Notes: generated from the letters alone by a model not told the origin. DNA of 6,832 nucleotides from Prevotellaceae bacterium (GCA_030523505.1 JAUNIK010000148.1:1-6832), one strand, 5' to 3'. Numbered from the stretch's first letter, positions 1-6,535 are shown. Made by a program: numbers and translations.

Positions 1-6
1 ATTTAC

Positions 7-76
7 GATTTTGTGATTTCCCCAAGGCATTTCACTCCCCCTCCCTAAGGGGGGAGGGGGTAAGGGGGGGGAGAGG
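7..76. repeat. Interspersed intergenic repeat, copy 1 (GATT-rich stretch, 12-mer, C/G fold-back)
   Basis: This copy sits directly behind the stop codon of the GH92 gene. It contains GATTTTGTGATTT (7-19), CCAAGGCATTTC (22-33) and a fold-back in which CCCCCTCCC (37-45) pairs with GGGAGGGGG (52-60), followed by a G-rich run to about 76. The same parts in the same order recur at 2288-2406, behind the GH29 gene; the 12-mer is identical and the GATT block matches 12 of 13. The 9-bp stem could slow or end transcription of the GH92 message, but no T-run follows it on the minus strand, so I do not call it an intrinsic terminator. The window edge may cut off the upstream part of this copy. Confidence 0.7.
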
Positions 77-77
77 C

Positions 78-2237
78 TTACTTCATCACAAACGTGAGCT
101 TACCTCCCTTCACGATATCCTCGTGAGCGATATAGTTCTTCTTGTAAGGCTTACCGTTGAGGAGGATCTTTGCCACATGGAGGTTCTGCTTCGACAGGTT
201 CTTTGCTTCCACCTCGAAGACCTTACCGTTAGGGAATGTCACCTTGAAGTGCTTCATCTGTGGAGCACCGAAGATATACTTTCCACCGACAGGGTCAACA
301 GGATAGAATCCCATTGCCGAGAGCATATACCATGCCGACATCTGACCGCAGTCGTCGTTGCCGCACAATCCGTCAGGACGTGGCGAATACTGTGTGTCGA
401 AAATCTCGCGTACAAGTTCCTGTGTGCGCTCAGGCTTGCCAGCCATTGCATAGAAATATGCTACATGATGACTTGGTTCGTTGCCGTGAGCATACTGACC
501 GATAAGACCAGTAACATCGGCGAGGGTGCTCTCCAACTTTGTTGTGAAGAATGTATCCAGACGGTCGAGGAATGCCTTCTTGCCTCCCATCAACTGGATG
601 AGCGCTGGAACATCGTGCTGCACATGCCATGTGTACTGCCAAGCGTTACCCTCGGTGTAGTCACCACCAGTGCTTTCTGCGTGAGCCAGACCTGCTGGGT
701 CGAATGGTGTGCGCCATGAACCGTCACTGAGGCGTGGGCGCATGAACTTTGTCTCTGGGTCGAACAGGTTCTTGAAGAACTCCTTACGCTTACCGAAATA
801 TTCTGCATCCTCAGTCTTGCCCATCAGTGTTGCCATATCCCATGCAGCATAGTCGTCATACACATTCTCCAGTGTTGATGAAACGCTCTCAGCACTTGTC
901 GAGTCGGTTGGGAAATAGCCGTAACGCATATACAACTCCCAGTCTGACTTCAATGGATGACTCTTTGTCTGTGTCATCTTTATTGCGTTGAACGCACGCT
1001 CTGCATCAAAGCCACGGAATCCCTTGTGGTAAGCCTCGGCTACTACAGAACAAGCATGGTTGGCCACCATACAGTAGTTGTCCTTGCCCCAGAGGCCCCA
1101 GATTGGCAGATGACCTTCGCTCTCGGCAAACTCAATCATCGAGTTCACGATAGGGTCAACAATCTCTGGCACGAAGAGGGTGTAGAATGGATGTGCTGCG
1201 CGATAGGTGTCCCAGCAAGAGAATGTTGAGAGATATACTCCCGACTGTGGCATCTGGCGTGGGTGGTTCTTGGTGTCACGGAAATGACCATCGACATCAG
1301 CGATATTGTTTGGCTGAACGAGGGCGTGATAGAAACTGGTGTAGAAGTTCTTCAACTGCTCCTCGCTTCCGTCAACGACGATGCGTGAGAAATAGCTGTT
1401 CCATGTCTTGTCGGCATTCACTACGGCCTCATCGAATGTGGTCTGCTCAGCCTGGAGGTTCTTGCGAGCACCGTCTATGCTGTAGCTCGACATTGCCACC
1501 TGGCACTCCAACTGCTTTGACTTCATATCGAAGTTCAGCACTACACGCTCACCCTTCTCGCCGCGTGCCATCTTAAGATATGTGGTACGAGCGATAGGCT
1601 GGTTGAAACGGATAACAAACCAATAGTCCTGGTTCACCCAAACGACATTGTTCACATGACCGGAGATGGTGTAGTCGTCCTCCACATTCAGTTCGCAACT
1701 CTTGCACTGCTCGTGATACTGCTTCTCGTTCCATGCCGGACCGTGGTTGAAGTCAAGCAATACTGCAGCATCCTTTGCGTCGTTGAAGTTGAAACGGTAG
1801 AGTGCCACGTGTGGTGTTGCCGACACCTCAGCCTTCACCTGTGGTTTGTCGAGCACCACTGAATAATATCCAGGATGTGCTGTCTCCGATTCTTTCTTGA
1901 ATGGTGAGTAGTATGATGTAGCATCATTGTTCACCTTCTCGCCAGCATGTGTTGGCATCACGAGGATATCGCCGAGGTCCATACAACCAGTACCGTTGAG
2001 GTGTGTCTGTGTGAACCCCCATATTGTGGTGTCTGTTCCTACATATTCCGAGCAGTAGTCCCAGCCCACAGCACCGGTAACAGGCGATGCCTGAATCATT
2101 CCGAATGGCACGCATGCACCAGGGAAGGTATGTCCGAAGCCTTGTGTGCCCACGAATGGGTCAACATATTTGGTGTACTGTGCCTGTGCTCCCACAGCCA
2201 TCATCACCGCAACAATTGCTATAAAGATCTTTTTCAC
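78..2237 (-). CDS. GH92 family exo-alpha-mannosidase, secreted
   Basis: The 719-residue product is a glycoside hydrolase of family 92, calcium-dependent exo-acting alpha-mannosidases that trim mannose from N-glycans and mannans, mostly alpha-1,2 but with other linkages known. Residues 1-19 form a signal peptide with a likely signal peptidase I site after AQA, so the enzyme is probably periplasmic. The family's N-terminal beta-sandwich starts with YVDPFVGT and GHTFPGA (35-41) and includes HLNGTGCMDLGD (79-90). The (alpha/alpha)6 domain carries TEGNAWQYTW (528-537), HGNEPSHH (584-591) and GNDDCGQMSAWY (626-637), the regions holding the family's acid and base residues (E529, D628 and D629 are candidates). 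Length is normal and no domain is missing. The start codon is GTG; an in-frame TAA six codons upstream with no ATG between leaves no better choice. It lies 172 nt behind the GH29 gene with no visible promoter in the gap, so co-transcription is likely. Linkage specificity cannot be read from the sequence. Confidence 0.95.
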   Translation of the reverse strand: MKKIFIAIVAVMMAVGAQAQYTKYVDPFVGTQGFGHTFPGACVPFGMIQASPVTGAVGWDYCSEYVGTDTTIWGFTQTHLNGTGCMDLGDILVMPTHAGEKVNNDATSYYSPFKKESETAHPGYYSVVLDKPQVKAEVSATPHVALYRFNFNDAKDAAVLLDFNHGPAWNEKQYHEQCKSCELNVEDDYTISGHVNNVVWVNQDYWFVIRFNQPIARTTYLKMARGEKGERVVLNFDMKSKQLECQVAMSSYSIDGARKNLQAEQTTFDEAVVNADKTWNSYFSRIVVDGSEEQLKNFYTSFYHALVQPNNIADVDGHFRDTKNHPRQMPQSGVYLSTFSCWDTYRAAHPFYTLFVPEIVDPIVNSMIEFAESEGHLPIWGLWGKDNYCMVANHACSVVAEAYHKGFRGFDAERAFNAIKMTQTKSHPLKSDWELYMRYGYFPTDSTSAESVSSTLENVYDDYAAWDMATLMGKTEDAEYFGKRKEFFKNLFDPETKFMRPRLSDGSWRTPFDPAGLAHAESTGGDYTEGNAWQYTWHVQHDVPALIQLMGGKKAFLDRLDTFFTTKLESTLADVTGLIGQYAHGNEPSHHVAYFYAMAGKPERTQELVREIFDTQYSPRPDGLCGNDDCGQMSAWYMLSAMGFYPVDPVGGKYIFGAPQMKHFKVTFPNGKVFEVEAKNLSKQNLHVAKILLNGKPYKKNYIAHEDIVKGGKLTFVMK

Positions 2238-2243
2238 CTTGAT

Positions 2244-2300
2244 ATTTATGATTTAATGATTATATCATTTATGATTAAATGATTTTTGATTTCGTGATTT
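2244..2300. repeat. Degenerate TGATT-rich repeats upstream of the GH92 gene
   Basis: This AT-rich stretch repeats variants of ATTTATGATT: exact copies at 2244-2253 and 2267-2276, a variant ATTTAATGATT at 2251-2261, then GATTTTTGATTTCGTGATTT running into the interspersed repeat at 2288. The minus strand here is the leader just before the GTG start of the GH92 gene. The first 20 bases of the window (ATTTACGATTTTGTGATTT) look like the end of a similar stretch in front of copy 1, so this may be part of the same element. No -7 box is visible in it on the minus strand. Confidence 0.5.
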
Positions 2301-2406
2301 ATTTCCTTCATCCTCCAAGGCATTTCGACGCCCTCGCCCTAACGAAGTGGTACGGGAGAGGGAAGAGCGCGAAGCGCGAGGGGAGAGGGTCCGGTGGGGA
2401 GTGGGT
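2288..2406. repeat. Interspersed intergenic repeat, copy 2 (between GH29 and GH92 genes)
   Basis: This copy begins with GATTTCGTGATTT (2288-2300), has CCAAGGCATTTC (2315-2326, identical to copy 1) and ends in a C-rich then G-rich block just behind the GH29 stop codon. CCCTCGC (2331-2337) can pair with GCGAGGG (2376-2382). Inside are a direct repeat GGGAGAGGG (2354-2362 and 2381-2389) and a small hairpin GCGC-GAA-GCGC (2367-2377). It is longer than copy 1 and its stem is less perfect, so the two copies have diverged while keeping the palindromic layout. It may shape the relative expression of the two glycosidase genes by RNA folding; that role is inferred. Confidence 0.65.
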
Positions 2407-2409
2407 CTT

Positions 2410-3801
2410 CTATCTCAGGAACTTCAATGCCACACCATTCTTGCCTCTTGGCACTGTCACTGTGGTCTTGCCGTTCTTGGTGACGAACTTCACTGCTTTC
2501 TTTGTTGCCACATCAATCATCTTACCCTTTGGAGCGTTGCCTTCCCATGTGATGGTTGCAGGAACACCGGTATTATCATCCTGTGGAACGATAGCATAAA
2601 CGGTCTTGCCGTCCTTCGATGCAGTGAACCACACATTCTTCTCATCGTTGGTATATACAGGAGTGATGCGTGTGCCGTAGATTGCCTCACCGTTCTTACG
2701 CAACCACTCACCTACAGGCTTCAATGCCTCTTCTACCTCTGGCTGAATCAAGCCCTGTGGTGTAGGACCGACGCCGAGCAACAAGCAACCACCCTTAGCA
2801 CAAATCTCTGCGAGCATAGAGATAACCTTCGCTGGCGACTTGCACACACCTGTTGGGTCCCAGCCCCAAGCGTGGGTCAGTGTGATGCAACTCTCCCAAG
2901 GGTAATCGAGCTGTGTCTCAGGGATAGAGCGCTCAGGAGTCTGATAGTTCTCCCACTTGGTCTTCATAGCACGGTCAACAGATATCAATCCTGGATGCTG
3001 ACCGCCACGTGCCTTCTGAAGCACCTCTTCGAGATATACATCCTCGGCGCGAACCCATCCTCCGTCGAGCCAGAGGATATCAAACTTACCATAGTTCTCG
3101 GTCAGCTCCATCAACTGGTTCTTACAGAACTGGCGGTAGTTCTCCCACCACTGCTTGTGCTCTGGGGTGTCGAGCTTATAGTTACGACCACGACCGGCAC
3201 ATCCGTAGTAGTCGTTCCAGAACCACTGACTATGCCAGTCAGGCTTTGAGAAGTAGCAACCAATCCAGAAGTCCTTCTTGCGGAAAGCGTCGAAAACATA
3301 CTTTGCCACATCGGCCTTTGGGTTGCCCTCGAACAATGGAGCGTGAGCGATGCTGAAATCGGTGTATTTCGAGTCGAACATACAGAAACCATCGTGATGC
3401 TTTGTGGTGAAAATCATATATTTCATTCCGGCATCTTCCATGATGCCTGCCCACTGGTCAGGGTTGAAGGCTACAGGGTTGAACGAACCGCTCAGTTCCC
3501 AGTACCAGCGTTTGTAGCTGTCGTAGGTAAAACCTTTCGGACGAGTGATCCAGTCCTCCGAGCAAATCTGCCATGACTCGCAGATTCCTGGAATGGAATA
3601 CAATCCCCAGTGGAACAGCACACCGAACTTCAGGTCCTGCCACTGATCGAGTTTCTGTAATACTGCTGGATCGTCAGGGGCGATATATCCATTCGCCTCG
3701 TGACTGTGTACAAAACTGTTGCCTGCCTCATCGGTATGAGCCATCATCGATGTCCATCCGAAGCAAGCCAGCAATGCCATGATAATACTGATTTTCTTCA
3801 T
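2410..3801 (-). CDS. GH29 family alpha-L-fucosidase, exported
   Basis: From the ATG at 3801 the product has 463 residues and belongs to glycoside hydrolase family 29, retaining alpha-L-fucosidases that release terminal fucose from glycans. The catalytic barrel shows KFGVLFHWGLYS (58-69), KHHDGF (134-139) and DILWLDGG (241-248), whose D246 is the expected nucleophile. The acid/base is not certain; E290 in the YQTPE segment and E303 in YPWE are candidates. Residues from about 375 form the usual C-terminal beta-sandwich; no carbohydrate-binding module is added. The N-terminus MKKISIIMALLAC is hydrophobic and could be either a short lipoprotein signal with Cys13 or a signal peptidase I peptide cut after SMMA, so the enzyme is exported but its anchoring is open. 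A TTG two codons upstream (3807) is in frame but less likely as start. The gene has its own promoter (3843-3874), and the GH92 mannosidase gene lies next downstream, which suggests joint action on fucosylated, mannose-containing glycans. Confidence 0.94.
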   Translation of the reverse strand: MKKISIIMALLACFGWTSMMAHTDEAGNSFVHSHEANGYIAPDDPAVLQKLDQWQDLKFGVLFHWGLYSIPGICESWQICSEDWITRPKGFTYDSYKRWYWELSGSFNPVAFNPDQWAGIMEDAGMKYMIFTTKHHDGFCMFDSKYTDFSIAHAPLFEGNPKADVAKYVFDAFRKKDFWIGCYFSKPDWHSQWFWNDYYGCAGRGRNYKLDTPEHKQWWENYRQFCKNQLMELTENYGKFDILWLDGGWVRAEDVYLEEVLQKARGGQHPGLISVDRAMKTKWENYQTPERSIPETQLDYPWESCITLTHAWGWDPTGVCKSPAKVISMLAEICAKGGCLLLGVGPTPQGLIQPEVEEALKPVGEWLRKNGEAIYGTRITPVYTNDEKNVWFTASKDGKTVYAIVPQDDNTGVPATITWEGNAPKGKMIDVATKKAVKFVTKNGKTTVTVPRGKNGVALKFLR

Positions 3802-3842
3802 AGTCAAATAGGTAATTTTTTATTGTTTTGATTAATATTGTG

Positions 3843-3874
3843 TAAAGGTACGAAGAAAAACCGATATCACCAAA
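3843..3874 (-). promoter_or_regulatory. Bacteroidota-type promoter for the GH29-GH92 genes
   Basis: On the minus strand TTTG (3874-3871) is followed after exactly 20 nt by TACCTTTA (3850-3843), which matches the Bacteroidota -33/-7 pattern TTTG and TAnnTTTG with only the last base changed. About 40 nt separate the -7 box from the ATG at 3801, and that leader is AT-rich with no Shine-Dalgarno motif, as is usual in this phylum. No comparable site lies in front of the GH92 gene, so this promoter probably serves both genes. Confidence 0.7.
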
Positions 3875-3926
3875 TAAAATGTATTTTATTTCCGCAAAAA
3901 TGTTCGTTAGGTATAAATCCGCAATC

Positions 3927-3943
3927 CCCTTTGTGCCAAAGGG
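3927..3943. other. Perfect 7-bp hairpin in intergenic DNA
   Basis: CCCTTTG (3927-3933) and CAAAGGG (3937-3943) form a perfect 7-bp inverted repeat around a TGC loop. It lies between the terminator of the toxin-antitoxin unit and the GH29 promoter, about 50 nt upstream of the -33 element. No T-run follows on either strand, so it is not an intrinsic terminator. It could be an operator for a regulator of the glycosidase genes or a secondary pause site; nothing in the window decides between these. Confidence 0.4.
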
Positions 3944-3952
3944 CATATCGTT

Positions 3953-3989
3953 TTCAAAAATAAAGGATGCAAACGCATGGTTTACATCC
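3953..3989 (-). terminator. Intrinsic terminator of the toxin-antitoxin unit
   Basis: Read on the minus strand, GGATGTAAAC (3989-3980) and GTTTGCATCC (3974-3965) form a 10-bp stem with one U-G wobble around a 5-nt CATGC loop, followed at once by TTTATTTTT. The wobble is a C-A mismatch on the plus strand, so the structure suits minus-strand RNA. It starts 14 nt after the stop codon of the toxin remnant (4004) and separates that unit from the GH29 promoter. Confidence 0.85.
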
Positions 3990-4003
3990 TCGTTATATTT
4001 TTC

Positions 4004-4104
4004 TCAAAAAATGTCGCTGTGTGATCCTGTCCTCAAAAACAAAAGCGTCAGTTCTGTATCATTCTGTTGCCATTGAATCGCTTTGTATAATCTACCTTGT
4101 ACAT
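4004..4104 (-). pseudogene. YafQ/RelE-like toxin gene reduced by internal deletion
   Basis: Six nucleotides after the antitoxin stop, an ATG at 4104 opens MYKVDYTKRF (4104-4075), which resembles the start of YafQ-type mRNA-interferase toxins in Bacteroidota. That frame runs into foreign residues and stops at 4050-4048 after 18 codons. In another frame 4078-4004 encodes the typical end of the same toxins, NDTELTLLFLRTGSHSDIF and a TGA stop. The GSHSDIF tail contains the histidine corresponding to the catalytic one near the C-terminus of E. coli YafQ. Full toxins have about 90 residues, so roughly 170 nt from the middle is gone, with the junction near 4075-4078 and a frameshift across it. No active toxin can be made. 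The original gene order, spacing and terminator are still in place. The family match is from recall of conserved motifs, not a search. Confidence 0.75.
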
Positions 4105-4110
4105 TTGTGT

Positions 4111-4314
4111 TTACCCGAGAATCTGCTTGAACATGTCATCAACACTTTCTGCATGATAAACCCTTCCTGACTTGACATCTTCCAATGCCTCATCAAGACC
4201 TGTTTTGCGACGAGGTTTCAGTTTTTCCACAACGACGCCAAGGGAAATCAAGTACTTCAGCAAACTCTTACCAGCATTAGTACGTTCATTGATATGAATA
4301 GTATATTCTGCCAT
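4111..4314 (-). CDS. Small antitoxin-like protein (partner of the deleted toxin)
   Basis: The gene encodes 67 residues beginning MAEYTIHINERTNAGKSLLKYL and ending in VYHAESVDDMFKQILG. This layout, a short beta-strand start with an INERTxAGK segment, a charged middle and a VDDMFKxIL tail, resembles the small antitoxins that precede YafQ/RelE-like toxins in Bacteroidota; the tail would wrap the toxin. The toxin remnant starts only 6 nt downstream, which fits a two-gene toxin-antitoxin operon. The ATG at 4314 sits 22 nt after a clear promoter, so the start is well supported. The reading frame is intact, meaning the antitoxin outlived its toxin. Such an orphan could still repress its own promoter or neutralise a related toxin encoded elsewhere; this is inference. 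Without the partner context I would have called it only a hypothetical protein. Confidence 0.8.
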   Translation of the reverse strand: MAEYTIHINERTNAGKSLLKYLISLGVVVEKLKPRRKTGLDEALEDVKSGRVYHAESVDDMFKQILG

Positions 4315-4336
4315 AGACTAATAATTTGATTTTGTG

Positions 4337-4368
4337 CAAAATTAATGCTTTTCTTTTAAATAATCAAG
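4337..4368 (-). promoter_or_regulatory. Bacteroidota-type promoter of the antitoxin gene
   Basis: The minus strand shows TAATTTTG (4344-4337), a perfect TAnnTTTG -7 box, and CTTG (4368-4365) exactly 20 nt further upstream as the -33 element. The -7 box lies 22 nt before the ATG at 4314, giving a very short leader. Confidence 0.72.
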
Positions 4369-4452
4369 TCTTGTGAAGAAAAATGCAGTTTTTTTTATTT
4401 AATCAAAGCAATGATATACTATTTGGCACTACTCAAAAAGGGATTTATTACA

Positions 4453-4674
4453 AGATTTATGTTAGATTTAAGGTAAGATTCAAGGAGCAATGCGACGCCT
4501 CTAAATAAATAATCCCAAAATCATTTAAGCGAGATTTTTCCTAAGATTTCTGCGAGATATAAATCTTTCAAAAATCATACCTTAAATCATGCATAAATAA
4601 TTTTAGGACGAGATTTAAAAAGGCGCTTCGCTTGAATCTTTCCAAACATCTCACATAAATCTGGGGATAAATCT
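4453..4674. repeat. Array of AGATTT/AAATCT hexamers at 11-12 nt spacing in a gene-free stretch
   Basis: The 410 bp between the antitoxin and amidohydrolase genes hold no gene. Besides the antitoxin promoter, they contain repeated AGATT(T/C) words starting at 4453, 4464, 4476, 4532, 4544 and 4611, a variant AGATAT at 4555, and inverted copies (A/G)AATCT at 4561, 4634, 4657 and 4669. Neighbours within clusters are 11 or 12 nt apart, close to one helical turn. The words 4555-4566 form a small inverted pair. A similar four-unit array is at 6771-6813. The arrangement could be a phased binding site for a DNA-binding protein, or decayed intergenic repeats; AT-rich composition raises the chance background. 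I see no convincing intrinsic terminator for the amidohydrolase gene in this stretch. Confidence 0.5.
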
Positions 4675-4724
4675 TTTACCCATTTGTGCCTAAATGTATA
4701 TCACTTCCTAAAAAACACGCGGAC

Positions 4725-6476
4725 TTAGTTTCCCATTTCAAACACACACTTCCCTTCGAAATAGGTCTTCAGCACCTGTGTGTCATGCAGTTTCTCCAAC
4801 GGGCATTCCAGCACATCCTGGTCGATGAGGATGAAATCCGCATACTTCCCTTCAGCTATCGAACCGCGACTTTCCTCGGTGCTCATCTGATAGGCTCCCT
4901 CGATGGTCAGCGCACGGAGGAACTGTGCTCTGTCGTTCGCCAGTCCTGCTGTGTCCCATGGTGTCGGACAGTATATCTCGCCGAAGGTCTGTGTGCCTGT
5001 GAATGCCACTTCCATGATGCCGAACGGATCTGTCGGTGCTCCCGTGGTGGCTGGGGCATCGGTAGAGATGCTCGTGTGTACCCCGTGGTCGGCGAAGGCC
5101 TGATAAGGATAGCCCTCATCATTATATTTCGCGTTCATGAACGGTGTGGTGGTGTATAACTTATAATCCTCGTCGGACATGGCATGCCACAACACTCCGC
5201 ATGAAGCCACGATACCACAGTCGGCCATACGCTTATAATCGGCCTCATCAACATTACGCAGGTGGACAATCTGATTGCGCAGGCCATATTTCGCCTTGTG
5301 GGCTTTCTCATAGGCATCAACGACATTCTTCACAGCCATGTCGCCCATGGCATGGATATGCATGGTGAGCCCTTTCTCGTTGGCTCCGAGCGTCACCTTC
5401 TCCAGCTCGTCAGGCTGCCATATCGGTTTGCCGTTGGTACCGTTCGATGATGGGAGCATCATATATCCTGTGCCGGTCTCTGGAGTACCGTCCATGAAGA
5501 GTTTCACATAGTTGGCGTGCACATGTCCTCCGCTGTAAGTCTCGTTGGCTTTCAGTGCACTGTCCAAAGCGGCAGTGACATCGGCTGGGGTGAGGTTTTC
5601 TATCTCATAGGCCAGACCGAGGTTAAGGGTGAGGCGATTTGTCGCGTCAAGATTTTTCACCACCTGATAGGTTGTCATACCAAACTTGTTCGCCCATCCC
5701 TCGAAGGCCGCCGTATATCCCATGCTGTTCAACTGTTGCTGTGCTCCGTTGATGGCATTCTCCCACACTGCGGGTTTGTCGTCAGGGGTACAGCCACGCA
5801 CTCTCACGTATGTTCCGGCCTGCTCGCGGAGCATTCCCGTAGGATGGCCATCGGCATCCGTCACCACTCCTGATTTGTATTTGAAGTCATCCTTCACCTT
5901 CCCGTCAGCATCCAATATACCGGCTTTCTGGATACAGAAGGTGTTGGCAATACCCTTATGTCCTTCGTTGTCGGCGAGATACACCGGTACATCGCTCAGT
6001 ATCTTATCCAGTTCCTCACGCTTAGGATATCTGTCGCCTTCCGACAGGCGTGCGTAGTTGAACCCGAAGCCATACACATAGGTCGGATTCTTCTTTGCCA
6101 TCGCCTCTACCTTTCGCAGGATTGTCTCCTTGTCGTCGCTGGTATCGAACTTTATCACATAGGTGCCGCATGTATAGAAATTTGACATGAAGTAATGTCC
6201 ATGACCTTCGGTGCAGCCTGCCATCACCATTCCTTTTCCTCTATGGTCAATGATCTGTGTCTTGTCGTTGATATACGCCTGCACATCGTCCTCGTTGCCC
6301 ACGAAGATATACTTCCCGTCCTTCACGGCGAACGCCTGTGCCAGACTGTCTGCATCCGAGGTGAAAATCTTTCCGTAAACCACCATATCGGCGTATCCTC
6401 CACGAGGAGTTCCGATACCACAACCGGTGAGCGTCATCGCCATCAGCACCACCACCAAACGAATAATTCCTTTCAT
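4725..6476 (-). CDS. YtcJ-like metal-dependent amidohydrolase, lipoprotein
   Basis: The 583-residue product is an amidohydrolase of the YtcJ/amidohydrolase_3 type, zinc-type metallohydrolases whose members cleave amides, formamides or similar bonds; the substrate cannot be predicted here. The start MKGIIRLVVVLMAMTLTGCG is a lipoprotein signal with lipobox LTGC, so Cys19 is probably lipidated and the enzyme faces the periplasm; no K(D/E)-rich surface export signal follows the cysteine. Metal-site motifs appear in order: HGH (92-94), VKLFMDG (324-330, K325 a possible bridging lysine), HIHAMGD (373-379), IVHL with H405, and STDAP with D473. GKYADFILID (543-552) is the usual late strand returning to the small beta-domain. 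The segment before HGH reads AGCTEG rather than the common PGFIDS. An in-frame GTG at 6575 would add 33 residues, but it lies upstream of the promoter at 6504-6535 and before the signal peptide, so the ATG at 6476 is chosen. The gene appears to be transcribed alone. Confidence 0.93.
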   Translation of the reverse strand: MKGIIRLVVVLMAMTLTGCGIGTPRGGYADMVVYGKIFTSDADSLAQAFAVKDGKYIFVGNEDDVQAYINDKTQIIDHRGKGMVMAGCTEGHGHYFMSNFYTCGTYVIKFDTSDDKETILRKVEAMAKKNPTYVYGFGFNYARLSEGDRYPKREELDKILSDVPVYLADNEGHKGIANTFCIQKAGILDADGKVKDDFKYKSGVVTDADGHPTGMLREQAGTYVRVRGCTPDDKPAVWENAINGAQQQLNSMGYTAAFEGWANKFGMTTYQVVKNLDATNRLTLNLGLAYEIENLTPADVTAALDSALKANETYSGGHVHANYVKLFMDGTPETGTGYMMLPSSNGTNGKPIWQPDELEKVTLGANEKGLTMHIHAMGDMAVKNVVDAYEKAHKAKYGLRNQIVHLRNVDEADYKRMADCGIVASCGVLWHAMSDEDYKLYTTTPFMNAKYNDEGYPYQAFADHGVHTSISTDAPATTGAPTDPFGIMEVAFTGTQTFGEIYCPTPWDTAGLANDRAQFLRALTIEGAYQMSTEESRGSIAEGKYADFILIDQDVLECPLEKLHDTQVLKTYFEGKCVFEMGN

Positions 6477-6503
6477 AGTTGTATGATTTTTCTTTTCCGA
6501 CTG

Positions 6504-6535
6504 CAAATATAAAACCATTTTTCGACCTACGCAAG
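6504..6535 (-). promoter_or_regulatory. Bacteroidota-type promoter of the amidohydrolase gene
   Basis: The minus strand has TATATTTG (6511-6504), a perfect TAnnTTTG -7 box, and CTTG (6535-6532) exactly 20 nt upstream as the -33 element. The -7 box is 27 nt before the ATG at 6476. Its position inside the longer reading frame that opens at 6575 is the main argument for the shorter protein. Confidence 0.75.

Noticed and set aside
2347..3249. 300-codon open frame on the plus strand
   Set aside because: It lies antisense to the GH29 gene, whose family motifs are unambiguous, and its product shows no recognisable motif. It begins within the G-rich repeat. It is a shadow frame.
3802..3807. TTG start two codons upstream of the GH29 ATG
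   Set aside because: The ATG directly begins a normal MKK signal-peptide start, and TTG is the rarer choice with nothing favouring it.
3728..3946. 72-codon minus-strand frame that could be the missing toxin
   Set aside because: Its product lacks the toxin motifs, it starts beyond the terminator of the antitoxin unit and overlaps the fucosidase start and promoter. The real toxin remains are at 4004-4104.
4422..4429. TTTGGCAC words (plus strand 4422-4429 and 6568-6575, minus strand 3941-3934) resembling the -24 half of a sigma-54 promoter
   Set aside because: None has a TTGC element at the required distance, and the copy at 3934-3941 is explained by the 7-bp hairpin there.
4453..4674. Possible CRISPR-like array
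   Set aside because: The repeated unit is only six bases, spacing is 11-12 nt and copies occur in both orientations. There are no spacer-sized gaps of constant length and no cas genes.
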